Part shown: positions 17,791-25,129 of the stretch, one piece after another
How the letters are laid out: each line of letters begins with the position of its first letter
Numbering within the stretch: the first letter of the stretch is position 1
Assembly: GCF_900110955.1 (NCBI RefSeq)
Contig: NZ_FOFR01000001.1
Span: 62,001-126,000, forward strand
Reading direction: 5' to 3'
Source: Lentzea xinjiangensis
GTDB taxonomy: Bacteria > Actinomycetota > Actinomycetes > Mycobacteriales > Pseudonocardiaceae
DNA length: 64,000 nt
Made by a program: the position numbers and the translations under genes
Notes under the pieces: generated by a model
What the model was told of the DNA's origin: nothing
Databases searched by the model: none
Seen by the model: only the letters and a program-made list of their open reading frames with translations

Positions 17791-18320
17791 GGCTCGTGCT
17801 GAGCGAGTGCTACCTGCCGGGGTTCGGCCTGGAGGAGCACCTGGCGCCGCTGTGGCACTTCGGCTTCCACGGGCAGAGCGAGTTCGCCGCCCGGCTCGTC
17901 GAGGACCGGGAGGAGCAGTACCTGTCCTAGTGGTTCGCGGCGGCCGGGGCGGGCACGCCGGTGTTCTACGGCGACGTCGCCAAGCGCTGGAGCTTCGTGC
18001 ACGTCGACGACCTCGCCGAGGCCTACGTCCGCATCCTCGACCGGCCCTCCGCCGTGGACGGTGAGGTGTTCGTGATCGCCGACGACCAGCGCATGCCGGC
18101 ACTGGAGGTGCAGCGCGTGGCCGTGCGCGCGGCCGGCTACGACGGGGAGATCGCGCTGGAGACCGCGGAAGCGGGCGGGATGATGCAGATGGCCGCCGAC
18201 CAGGACGAGCTCGTGTCGAGCGCCAAGGCCCACCGGCTGCTCGGGTGGCGGCCGCGGCACGCGTCGTTCACCGACGCGCCCGAGCGGCACCACCGGGCGT
18301 GGCGGGCGGCCGGGCTCTAG
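17790..18320 (+). pseudogene. Chimeric remnant: alpha/beta hydrolase fragment joined to NAD-epimerase C-terminus
   Basis: One frame holds two unrelated pieces. Bases 17790-17930 encode LVLSECYLPGFGLEEHLAPL and WHFGFHGQSEF, resembling the cap region of epoxide-hydrolase-like alpha/beta hydrolases, up to a TAG. The same frame continues from 17931 as WFAAAGAGTPVFYGD and KRWSFVHVDDLAEAYVRILD, the C-terminal substrate-binding half of an extended-SDR nucleotide-sugar or flavanone-type reductase, to a stop at 18320. No Rossmann N-terminus (GxxGxxG) or hydrolase nucleophile is present. It looks like deletion debris rather than a working gene. Confidence 0.7.
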
Positions 18321-18784
18321 CGGTCCACCACCCGGCCACGCGTGAGGAACGCGAGGCCTCGCGTCATCGCCACCACGCGCCCGCGCTCGTCCGGACCCGC
18401 GATCCACACCCGGCCGGTGTGCCGGACGAGCACCCGCGCGCGCTCGGGCATCTCGGGGAGCCGCAGGTCGTTCTCCGAGCCGTCGACCCGCAGGTAGGCC
18501 TGACGTCCGATGCGCTTGCCCGGCACGAAGCTCACCTGGACCGGGCGCCACGGGAACCGCTCGATGAGCTGGACGGTGCCGCGCCGGGTGAAGAAGTGCC
18601 GCAGCCCCGGCGCGGCCAGCTCCAGCACCACCGGCACGGACAGCACGGTGAGCCAGATCCAGTCGATCATCAGCACGAGACCGAGGGCCACGAGCGCGAG
18701 GAAGATGTGGCCGACGGCGCGCCGATCCGCCCGCGCGAGGCAGGTGTCACTCCACGCCGTGGTCACGTGCACGTCCACTGGCAT
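18317..18784 (-). CDS. Membrane protein of unknown function (paralogue 1 of 2)
   Basis: 155 residues with a two-span hydrophobic hairpin at about 25-60 and a soluble C-terminal domain ending RVWIAGPDERGRVVAMTRGL and then AFLTRGRVV. The next gene upstream has the same layout and a matching end, so the two appear to be tandem duplicates, 14 bases apart. The stop overlaps the end of the epimerase remnant. No function is recognised. Confidence 0.75.
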   Translation of the reverse strand: MPVDVHVTTAWSDTCLARADRRAVGHIFLALVALGLVLMIDWIWLTVLSVPVVLELAAPGLRHFFTRRGTVQLIERFPWRPVQVSFVPGKRIGRQAYLRVDGSENDLRLPEMPERARVLVRHTGRVWIAGPDERGRVVAMTRGLAFLTRGRVVDR

Positions 18785-18798
18785 AGCCTGTCAGATGA

Positions 18799-19263
18799 TC
18801 ATCGAAACACTCGGGCGGGAATCAATCGGGGGACACCGCGGAAGGTCACGACGGTGTTGCCCGCGGCGTCCGGCGGCACGAACCACACGCGCCGGTGCCG
18901 TGCGATCCGCCCGCGCAGGAACGGTCCCACGCGCAGGGACAGCAACAACGGCGGCTGCGCCAGCACGACCAGCCTGCCGCCTTTCCACTCCGCGCGCGCG
19001 AAGATCCACGGCTGCCCCTCCGGCAGGCGGACCGGCCGCCGCCGCGTGACCGCCCAGAGCACGGCCGCGGCGAAGAACAACAGGACGAGCGCCACCGGTG
19101 AGGACCACGACCACACGAGGACCAGCACGAACTGCAGCACGAAGGCCGCGGCGGCGAGCACCGTCCACAACAGGGCGCGACGGCTCGCCCGGTCCACGCA
19201 GTGCAGGGTCCACCGATCGTCGAGCGCCGTCACCTCGGTGGACGGCTTGCTGGGCACGACCAC
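18799..19263 (-). CDS. Membrane protein of unknown function (paralogue 2 of 2)
   Basis: 154 residues. Two membrane spans (about 28-68) precede a soluble domain ending RVWFVPPDAAGNTVVTFRGV then PRLIPARVF, alignable with the end of the following gene. First gene of a two-gene leftward unit; its start is about 75 bases from the divergent DUF2470 gene, with the iron box between them, so iron control could extend to this pair. Confidence 0.75.
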   Translation of the reverse strand: MVVPSKPSTEVTALDDRWTLHCVDRASRRALLWTVLAAAAFVLQFVLVLVWSWSSPVALVLLFFAAAVLWAVTRRRPVRLPEGQPWIFARAEWKGGRLVVLAQPPLLLSLRVGPFLRGRIARHRRVWFVPPDAAGNTVVTFRGVPRLIPARVFR

Positions 19264-19304
19264 CCGTCCACCGTACAGGTGACGCTTCCTCCGCGGGCAG
19301 CACT

Positions 19305-19326
19305 AAGTTAGGCTTGCCTAACCTTC
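19305..19326. promoter_or_regulatory. IdeR/DtxR-type iron box
   Basis: TTAGGCTTGCCTAACCT, within a perfect GTTAGGC-TT-GCCTAAC palindrome (19307-19322), agrees with about 14 of 19 positions of the IdeR/DtxR consensus. It lies 15-34 bases before the DUF2470 start codon, overlapping the likely promoter, which fits repression by iron-loaded IdeR. Confidence 0.75.
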
Positions 19327-19340
19327 GAGGAGGTGGAGCG

Positions 19341-20105
19341 GTGACCGACACCCAGACCAGGCGCCCACCGGCGCCGCACGCCGCTGAGCGCGCCCGCACG
19401 ATCGCGGCCCGCGGTGGTCAGGCCGCACTGCTCCCCCAGGCGGGCACCCGCACGAGCCCGTTGTTCCACCACGTGCACCCGTGCGGGACCACGATCCTGC
19501 TGCTGCCCGACGAGCACCCGCTGGTCGGGCAGCTGTGGCAGGCCCCGCGGACCGAGGTGACGGCGATGCTGGAGATCGCCGACCAGGCGCCGGTGGCGTT
19601 GCGCGAACCCGTCCGCGGCCTGCTCTGGCTCACCGGCTGGGTCGCCGCGCTCGACGACCGGGAGGCGCGCGAGGAGGTCCTCGCGGTCGCCGACGTGCGG
19701 CCGGACCACCGGCTGCTCGACGCGGGCCACGGCGCCTCGGTGCTGCGGCTCACCCCCGCCTCGATGGTGATCGCCGACGCCGAGGGCACGGCGTCGATCC
19801 GGCCGGAGCAGTTCGCGAGCGCGACGCCGGACCCGTTCTGCCGCAACGAGGACCACTGGCTGCGGCACCTGGAGGTGGCGCACCGCGACGTCGTCGGCCA
19901 ACTGGCCCGCCACCTGCCGGAGGAGCTGAGGAAGGGGCACGTGCGGCCGCTCGGCCTCGACCGGTTCGGGCTGCGGCTGCGGGTCGAGGCGGAGTGCGAC
20001 GACCACGACGTGCGGATCGCGTTCTCCAAGCCGGTGAGCACGCCGCAGGAGCTGGCCGCCGAGCTGCGGCGGCTGATGGGTTGCCCGTTCCTGGCCAGGA
20101 GCTGA
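19341..20105 (+). CDS. DUF2470 domain protein (heme/iron-associated)
   Basis: 254 residues, soluble. The C-terminal part (ending KPVSTPQELAAELRRLMGC) matches the DUF2470 type found fused to HugZ-like pyridoxamine-oxidase-fold heme proteins; the middle (PLFHHVHPCGTTILLLPDEH) resembles that split-barrel region in reduced form. The GTG at 19341 follows GAGGAGG; the open frame upstream is not coding. The iron box in its promoter indicates expression under iron limitation, so a role in iron or heme acquisition or turnover is likely. Activity is not proven by sequence. Confidence 0.85.
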   Translation: MTDTQTRRPPAPHAAERARTIAARGGQAALLPQAGTRTSPLFHHVHPCGTTILLLPDEHPLVGQLWQAPRTEVTAMLEIADQAPVALREPVRGLLWLTGWVAALDDREAREEVLAVADVRPDHRLLDAGHGASVLRLTPASMVIADAEGTASIRPEQFASATPDPFCRNEDHWLRHLEVAHRDVVGQLARHLPEELRKGHVRPLGLDRFGLRLRVEAECDDHDVRIAFSKPVSTPQELAAELRRLMGCPFLARS

Positions 20106-20132
20106 GTCCGCGCCGGCGGTAGCGTCACGCGG

Positions 20133-20894
20133 GTGACCTTGATCCCCGACGCCGAGAAGCGCGGTTACCAGATCGAGCTGCTCATCGTCTTCGGCATGAC
20201 CCTCGGGCTGTCCGGCCTGCGCAGCCTCGTGCGGCTGGTCGACAGCCTGTTGCAGCCGGCCCCGCTGAACGAGCAGTCCGTCGCGATCAACGTCCCGCAG
20301 GCGCGCGCCGACCTGCTCGACCTGGTGGCGCAGCTACTCGGCGTGCTCCAGCTCGCCGCGTGGGGCGGCATCGGCCTGTACCTGTTGTGGCGCACCGGGA
20401 TCAAGCTGCGCGTCATCGGGCTCGACGGCACCCGCAAGCGCGCGGACGCCCTCGGCGCGCTGGGGCTGGCGGCGATCATCGGCATCCCCGGCCTCGCGTT
20501 CTACTTCGCCGCCTGGGCGCTCGGGCTGAACCTCGCCGTGCAGCCGTCCACGTTGGACGACCAGTGGTGGATGAGCGTGGCGCTGGTCCTCGCCGCCGCC
20601 GGCAACGCGTGGGCGGAGGAGGTGCTCGTCGTCGGGTACCTGATCACGCGGTTGCAGCAGCTCGGCTGGCGGCAGTACCCGGCGCTCTTCGCGGCCGCCG
20701 TGCTGCGCGGGTCGTACCACCTCTACCAGGGCTTCGGCGGGTTCGTCGGCAACCTGGTCATGGGGCTGGTCTTCGGGTTCTACTGGCAGCGCACGAAGCG
20801 GTTGTGGCCGTTGGTCGTCGCGCACACGATCCTCGACGTGGTGGCCTTCGTGGGCTACACAATGTTGCGAGGCAAAGTGAGCTGGTTGCCCTAA
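20133..20894 (+). CDS. CPBP family intramembrane metalloprotease
   Basis: 253 residues with about seven membrane spans. The CAAX-protease/bacteriocin-processing motifs are visible: AWAEEVLVVGYL (EExxxR-like, here with Gly in place of the Arg), RGSYHLYQGFGGFVGN (His) and VVAHTILDV (His). These residues bind the metal of the protease. The GTG at 20133 starts 27 bases after DUF2470, so the two genes may be co-transcribed and share iron regulation. Substrate unknown. Confidence 0.87.
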   Translation: MTLIPDAEKRGYQIELLIVFGMTLGLSGLRSLVRLVDSLLQPAPLNEQSVAINVPQARADLLDLVAQLLGVLQLAAWGGIGLYLLWRTGIKLRVIGLDGTRKRADALGALGLAAIIGIPGLAFYFAAWALGLNLAVQPSTLDDQWWMSVALVLAAAGNAWAEEVLVVGYLITRLQQLGWRQYPALFAAAVLRGSYHLYQGFGGFVGNLVMGLVFGFYWQRTKRLWPLVVAHTILDVVAFVGYTMLRGKVSWLP

Positions 20895-20921
20895 CAAGTC
20901 GGTAGTGAAATTGGGATCCAC

Positions 20922-20943
20922 CCGCGATTCGTTGCGGATTTTT
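20922..20943 (+). terminator. Rho-independent terminator after CPBP gene
   Basis: CCGCGA-ttcg-TTGCGG forms a short stem with a UUCG loop, followed by ATTTTTG. It lies 28 bases after the CPBP stop and 45 before the arcA start. Confidence 0.55.
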
Positions 20944-20987
20944 GCTCACAAGCGGCGATTTGTGCTGTTCAGCGTTACGCTCGTCCG

Positions 20988-22229
20988 GTGACTGCGCACA
21001 CGATCGCCGAAACGGAAGCACTCCCCGACGCCGCGCCCCGCGTGGACAGCGAGGTGGGCCCGTTGCGCACGGTGCTGCTGCACCGGCCGGGCAACGAGCT
21101 CAAGAGGCTCACCCCGCGCAACAACGACCAGCTGCTGTTCGACGGCGTGCCGTGGGTCGGCCGGGCCCAGGAGGAGCACGACGCGTTCGCCGCGACGCTG
21201 ACTTCCCGCGGTGTCGAGGTCCTGCTGCTGTCGGACGTCCTGGTGCAGGCGCTGGAGGACAACCGCGCGCGCATCGCGGGCGTCCACAGCGCCGTCAACG
21301 AGCGCCGCCTCGGCATCGACCTCGCCGACGCGCTGCGCAGCCACCTCACCTCGCTGCCGGCCCCGCAGCTCGCGCAGGTGCTGATGACCGGCATGACCTT
21401 CGAGGAGCTGCCGGCGGCCGAGGGCGCGTCGCTGGTGCGCAGGATGCACCTGCCGATCGACTTCGCCGTCGACCCGCTGCCGAACCTGCTCTTCACCCGC
21501 GACTCGTCGGTCTGGGTCGGCGACCGCGTGGCCATCACCTCCCTCGCGCTGCCCGCCCGCGACCGCGAGACGACGCTGACGGACCTGATCTACGCCTACC
21601 ACCCGCGGTTCCGCCGCACGGGCCGCGCGTACGGCGCGCACTCGGCGCCGCTGGAGGGCGGCGACGTGCTGCTGCTCGCGCCGGGCGTGATCGCCATCGG
21701 CGTCGGCGAGCGCACCACCCCGGCGGGCGCCGAGTCGTTCGCGCGGTCCGCCCTGGCCGACGGCCTCGCACACACGGTGCTGGCGGTGCCGATCGCGCAG
21801 GAGCGCGCCACGATGCACCTCGACACCGTCTGCACGATGGTCGACCGCGACGCAGTGGTGATGTACCCGGCGATCAGGCACAACCTGACGGCCTACCCGC
21901 TGCGCGCCGACGGCGAGGGCGGCGTGCGCGTGGACGGCCCCGTGCCGTTCCTGGAGGCGGCCGCCGAGGCAATGGGGATCGAGCGGCTCCGGGTGATCGA
22001 CACCGGTCTCGACGTCGTCACCGCCGAGCGCGAGCAGTGGGACGACGGCAACAACACGCTGGCGGTCGGCCCCGGTCTGGTCGTGGCGTACGAGCGCAAC
22101 GTGGAGACGAACGCACGCCTGGAGGACGCGGGCGTGGAGGTGCTGCGGATCGCCGGTTCGGAGCTGGGCTCCGGCCGCGGCGGCCCGCGGTGCATGTCCT
22201 GCCCGATCGACCGCGCGCCATTGGTGTGA
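20988..22229 (+). CDS. arcA: Arginine deiminase
   Basis: Hydrolyses L-arginine to citrulline and ammonia, the first step of the arginine deiminase pathway. 413 residues with the family landmarks [28 protein letters not shown] (Asp), [20 protein letters not shown] (His) and the C-terminal nucleophile Cys402 in GGPRCMSCP. The GTG start is 93 bases after the previous gene. No arcB, arcC or antiporter lies beside it, so the deiminase is isolated here. Confidence 0.95.
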   Translation: MTAHTIAETEALPDAAPRVDSEVGPLRTVLLHRPGNELKRLTPRNNDQLLFDGVPWVGRAQEEHDAFAATLTSRGVEVLLLSDVLVQALEDNRARIAGVHSAVNERRLGIDLADALRSHLTSLPAPQLAQVLMTGMTFEELPAAEGASLVRRMHLPIDFAVDPLPNLLFTRDSSVWVGDRVAITSLALPARDRETTLTDLIYAYHPRFRRTGRAYGAHSAPLEGGDVLLLAPGVIAIGVGERTTPAGAESFARSALADGLAHTVLAVPIAQERATMHLDTVCTMVDRDAVVMYPAIRHNLTAYPLRADGEGGVRVDGPVPFLEAAAEAMGIERLRVIDTGLDVVTAEREQWDDGNNTLAVGPGLVVAYERNVETNARLEDAGVEVLRIAGSELGSGRGGPRCMSCPIDRAPLV

Positions 22230-22232
22230 CCT

Positions 22233-22290
22233 GTGAGGAATGCCTAACCTTTGTTTGGATTACCTTTCCGAACAAAGGTTAGCTTTTCCT
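22233..22290. promoter_or_regulatory. Inverted pair of IdeR-like boxes / 12-bp stem before ferritin
   Basis: CTAACCTTTGTT (22244-22255) and AACAAAGGTTAG (22271-22282) are perfect inverted repeats separated by 15 bases. Each arm is the core of a 19-base sequence agreeing with about 12 of 19 IdeR consensus positions. The array ends about 40 bases before the ferritin start. It could be a pair of IdeR sites or, as RNA, a terminator for arcA, since CTTTTCCTT follows. Confidence 0.55.
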
Positions 22291-22329
22291 TGAATGCAAA
22301 TGCCACGGCGTTGGGCTAACGTACCGCTC

Positions 22330-22890
22330 ATGGCCTCGAACGTGAAGAAGCTTTTGTCCGGCAAGTCGAAGTTCCACGAGCTCCTGCAGGCCCAGGTCGG
22401 CAACGAGTTCTCCGCTTCGCAGCAGTACATCGCGCTCGCCGTGTGGTTCGACAACGAGGACCTCCCGCGCCTCGCGTCGCACTTCTACAAGCAGGCCCTC
22501 GAAGAGCGCAACCACGCCATGATGATCGTGAAGTTCCTCATGGACAACGATCTCGAGGTCGTCATTCCCGGCGCGGAGACGCCGATCAACGAGTTCAAGG
22601 CGCCGCGCGACCTCGTCGACCTGGCCCTGCGCCAGGAGCAGCAGGTCACCGACCAGATCGTGGCGCTCGCCAAGGCCGCCCGCGAGGAGGGCGACTACAT
22701 CGGCGAGCAGTTCATGCAGTGGTTCCTGAAGGAGCAGGTCGAGGAGGTCTCCTCGATGAAGACGCTCCTCACGATCATGGACCGCGCGGACGGCAACATG
22801 TTCTACGTGGAGACTTTCCTCACCCGCGAAAGCGTGGGCGACGAGGGTGCCGACACCAGCGCCCCTTCCGCCGCCGGTGGCGCGCTCTGA
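22330..22890 (+). CDS. Non-heme ferritin (BfrB/Ftn type)
   Basis: Iron-storage protein that oxidises Fe2+ and stores it as a mineral in a 24-mer shell. 186 residues, close to Mycobacterium BfrB. The four-helix bundle carries ferroxidase residues in NEFSASQQYIALAVWFD, ALEERNHAMMIVKFL (Glu and His) and LRQEQQVTDQIVAL. There is no methionine for inter-subunit heme in the bacterioferritin position, so it is a ferritin rather than heme bacterioferritin. The ATG at 22330 matches the family start (MASNVKKLLSG). Candidate IdeR sites lie upstream. Confidence 0.95.
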   Translation: MASNVKKLLSGKSKFHELLQAQVGNEFSASQQYIALAVWFDNEDLPRLASHFYKQALEERNHAMMIVKFLMDNDLEVVIPGAETPINEFKAPRDLVDLALRQEQQVTDQIVALAKAAREEGDYIGEQFMQWFLKEQVEEVSSMKTLLTIMDRADGNMFYVETFLTRESVGDEGADTSAPSAAGGAL

Positions 22891-22925
22891 GTTTTCCCCC
22901 GCACGCTTGAGCGCCTGCACACCCG

Positions 22926-22960
22926 AACCCGTCCGGTCTCATCGACCGGGCGGGTTTTTT
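22926..22960 (+). terminator. Terminator after ferritin
   Basis: AACCCGTCCGGT-ctcatcg-ACCGGGCGGGTT with one G-U pair, followed by TTTTT. It overlaps the last codons of the convergent sigma factor gene, whose stop lies in the loop. Confidence 0.85.
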
Positions 22961-24099
22961 CGGGCGTTCAACCGCGCCGCCTGGCGGGTGAGGTATTCCC
23001 GTTCGGCCAGGTTCGCCGCTTTTTCGGCGGCCTCGGCGTAGAGCCGCGCGGCCTTTTGCGGGTCGCCGTCGCGCTCGTGGAGGTAGGCCGCCACGGCCGT
23101 GTGACGCGGCAGTGACCCGTCGAGCTCGGCGAGTGCTCGCAAGCCGGCGCGCGGCCCGTCCGCCTCGCCCACGGCCACCGCGCGGTTGAGCCGGACGACG
23201 GGGCTCCCGGTCAGCGCCAGCAGCTCGTCGTACCACTCGACGATCTGCACCCAGTCGGTCTCCTCGGCGGTGGGCGCGTCCGCGTGCAACGCCGCGATGG
23301 CCGCCTGCGCCTGGAACTCGCCCAGCCGGTCCTGCGCGAGCGCCGCCTGGAGGACCTCCACGCCCTCGGCGATCATCGCCGTGTCCCACCTCGCGCGGTC
23401 CTGTGCGGCGAGCGGGACGAGGCTGCCGTCCGCCGCCGTGCGCGAGGCGCGCCGGGCGTGGTGCAGGAGCATGAGGGCGAGCAGGCCGGCCACCTCGGGG
23501 TCCTCGATCGCGGCCGCGAGCTGCCGGGTGAGCCGGATCGCCTCGGCGGCGAGGTCGACGTCGCCGGAGTAGCCCTCGTTGAAGACGAGGTAGAGCACGC
23601 GCAGCACGGTGGCGACGTCGCCGGGCCGGTCGAACCGCACGCCGGCGACCGTCTTCTTGGCCCGGCTGATGCGCTGGGCCATCGTCGCCTCCGGCACCAG
23701 GTAGGCCCGGGCGATCTGGCGGGTGGTCAGGCCGCCGACGGCCCGCAGGGTGAGCGCGACCGCCGACGACGGCGTCAACGACGGGTGCGCGCACAGGAAG
23801 TAGAGCCACAGCGTGTCGTCCGTGCCCGGCACGGGTCCCGGCGCCGGTTCCGCGTGCACGAGGTCCTCACGCCGCCTGCGCGCGGTGTCGGTCCTGGTCG
23901 CGTCGAGGAACTTGCGCCAGGCCGCGGTGACCAGCCAGCCCAGCGGGTCCCGCGGAGGGTTCCGCGGCCACCCGCGGACCGCCTCGGCCAGCGCCTCCTG
24001 CACGGCGTCCTCGGCCGCCGCGAAGTCTGCTCCGCGGCGGACGAGGATTCCGAGCACCTTCGGCGTGAGGCTCCGCAGCAGGGCCTCGTCCACCGTCAT
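22939..24099 (-). CDS. ECF42-type RNA polymerase sigma factor
   Basis: 386 residues. Region 2 (AAAEDAVQEALAEAVRGW) and region 4 helix-turn-helix (GLTTRQIARAYLVPEATMAQ) are followed by a long C-terminal extension of about 200 residues with TPR-like helices (DUF6596 type), including NRAVAVGEADGPRAGLRAL. This domain order, together with a DGPF/YCII protein encoded immediately upstream, defines the ECF42 group. The ATG at 24099 overlaps the DGPF stop (ATGA). There is no anti-sigma factor; the extension is thought to control activity in this group. Confidence 0.92.
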   Translation of the reverse strand: MTVDEALLRSLTPKVLGILVRRGADFAAAEDAVQEALAEAVRGWPRNPPRDPLGWLVTAAWRKFLDATRTDTARRRREDLVHAEPAPGPVPGTDDTLWLYFLCAHPSLTPSSAVALTLRAVGGLTTRQIARAYLVPEATMAQRISRAKKTVAGVRFDRPGDVATVLRVLYLVFNEGYSGDVDLAAEAIRLTRQLAAAIEDPEVAGLLALMLLHHARRASRTAADGSLVPLAAQDRARWDTAMIAEGVEVLQAALAQDRLGEFQAQAAIAALHADAPTAEETDWVQIVEWYDELLALTGSPVVRLNRAVAVGEADGPRAGLRALAELDGSLPRHTAVAAYLHERDGDPQKAARLYAEAAEKAANLAEREYLTRQAARLNARKNPPGR

Positions 24100-24503
24100 T
24101 CGGTGATGGTCGGCGCGTTGCCGTAGAACGGGCGCAGCTCGAGCCACTCGTGGATCGGCTCGCCGTCCTTGCCCGGCGCCGCCGACAGCTCCCCGGCCAG
24201 CTCGACCGCGCGCTCGTAGCTGTCGACGTCGATGATCATCCACCCGGCGATGAGGTCCTTCGTCTCGGCGAACGGGCCGTCGGTGACCGGCGGCTTCCCC
24301 TCACCGCCGTACCGGACGAACGTGCCCTCCGGCGCGAGCGCCTGGCTGTCGACGAACTCGCCGCTCGCGCTGAGCCGGTCCGCGAAGTCGCGCATGTACC
24401 GGACATGGGCCGAGATCTCGTCCTCGGTCCACTGGCTCATCGGAACGTCGTTGACCGCCTTCGGGGCGCCGCGGTAGTGCTTGAGCAGCAGGTACTTGGC
24501 CAT
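24096..24503 (-). CDS. DGPF/YCII-related domain protein
   Basis: 135 residues of the YCII (DGPF) fold, a ferredoxin-like dimer related to a chloromuconolactone-dehydrochlorinase-like family. The signature TDGPFAETKDLIAGW is at about 89-103. DGPF proteins are the usual neighbours and targets of ECF42 sigma factors; their biochemical role is unknown. First gene of the two-gene unit, with a good match to the ECF42 promoter upstream, so it is probably autoregulated by the sigma factor that follows. Confidence 0.93.
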   Translation of the reverse strand: MAKYLLLKHYRGAPKAVNDVPMSQWTEDEISAHVRYMRDFADRLSASGEFVDSQALAPEGTFVRYGGEGKPPVTDGPFAETKDLIAGWMIIDVDSYERAVELAGELSAAPGKDGEPIHEWLELRPFYGNAPTITE

Positions 24504-24557
24504 TCCCGGTCATCTCCTCGGTGTCGTGCCGTCCATCCTGGTCACTTCCACCGCTGG

Positions 24558-24584
24558 GACGGAGCAGGATCGGCCTTTTCGACA
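24558..24584 (-). promoter_or_regulatory. Candidate ECF42 promoter for the DGPF-sigma operon
   Basis: On the minus strand TGTCGA (24584-24579) is followed after 17 bases by CGTC (24561-24558). These match the -35 TGTCGA and -10 CG(A/T)C reported for ECF42 promoters. It would give a leader of roughly 50 bases before the ATG at 24503. Confidence 0.65.
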
Positions 24585-24741
24585 TCCTGCTCGCCGGGGG
24601 CGGGCCGTTCAGGGGAACGCCATCGGGCAGACCACCTCGCTGGCGAGAGTTGGTGCCTGGGTGAGCCCGCTGCACGTCCGCGACGGTGGAGCCAACACCG
24701 ATTCCCCTCGCGCACGGGCGCGGAACGGTTGCCTCACCCGA

Positions 24742-25080
24742 TCACAGAACGGCAACGTTCTCCGGCAGCACGAACGAGCCGTCCGCCTGGCACGGGAAGT
24801 CGTGGACCTCCGTCACGGCGTGGACCGGGATCGGGCCGTAGACGTGCGGGAACCACAACGGCGAGTCGGCCACCGCCTCCCACCGCACCGGGACGTCGAG
24901 CAGCCGCGGGTCGATCACGAGCAGCAACAGCCCGCTCTGGCCGTGGAAGAACCTCCCGGCCGTCACGTGCACGACGCCCCGGTCGGAGCAGTGCACGAAG
25001 TCCTCACCCGCGGCGGGTGTGATGGATCCGGCCGACTGAGCAGCAGCCCAGCCGGCCGTCGAGATGATGTGCAGCAGCAC
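24742..25080 (-). CDS. DUF952 family protein
   Basis: 112 residues, soluble single domain. The family pattern is clear: an N-terminal LLHIISTAGWAAA strand/helix, EDFVHCSDRGVVHVTAGRFF with the conserved FxHC(S/T), LLLLVIDPRLL and WFPHVYGPIPVHAVTEVHDF. Family function is unknown. The start codon abuts a cluster of DnaA boxes, leaving only about 50 bases to the next gene's stop, so it may be transcribed with the GDPD/DUF5926 genes upstream. Confidence 0.85.
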   Translation of the reverse strand: MLLHIISTAGWAAAQSAGSITPAAGEDFVHCSDRGVVHVTAGRFFHGQSGLLLLVIDPRLLDVPVRWEAVADSPLWFPHVYGPIPVHAVTEVHDFPCQADGSFVLPENVAVL

Positions 25081-25128
25081 TTATCCACAACTTCCTGTGG
25101 ACAACGTTGTGGACAACACTGTGGACGG
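25081..25128. other. Cluster of four DnaA boxes
   Basis: TTATCCACA at 25081-25089 is a perfect classical DnaA box. TGTGGACAA occurs at 25096-25104 and 25108-25116 (reverse of the actinobacterial TTGTCCACA) and TGTGGACGG at 25120-25128. The last three are phased exactly 12 bases apart. It lies between the DUF5926 stop and the DUF952 start, far from any dnaA/dnaN genes. Confidence 0.75.
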
Positions 25129-25129
25129 A

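Noticed and set aside
22256..22282. Riboswitch in the ferritin leader
   Set aside because: Only a simple inverted repeat is present; no match to known aptamer cores was seen.
25081..25128. Chromosomal origin of replication (oriC)
   Set aside because: Only four DnaA boxes, no AT-rich unwinding region and no dnaA, dnaN or parAB genes nearby.
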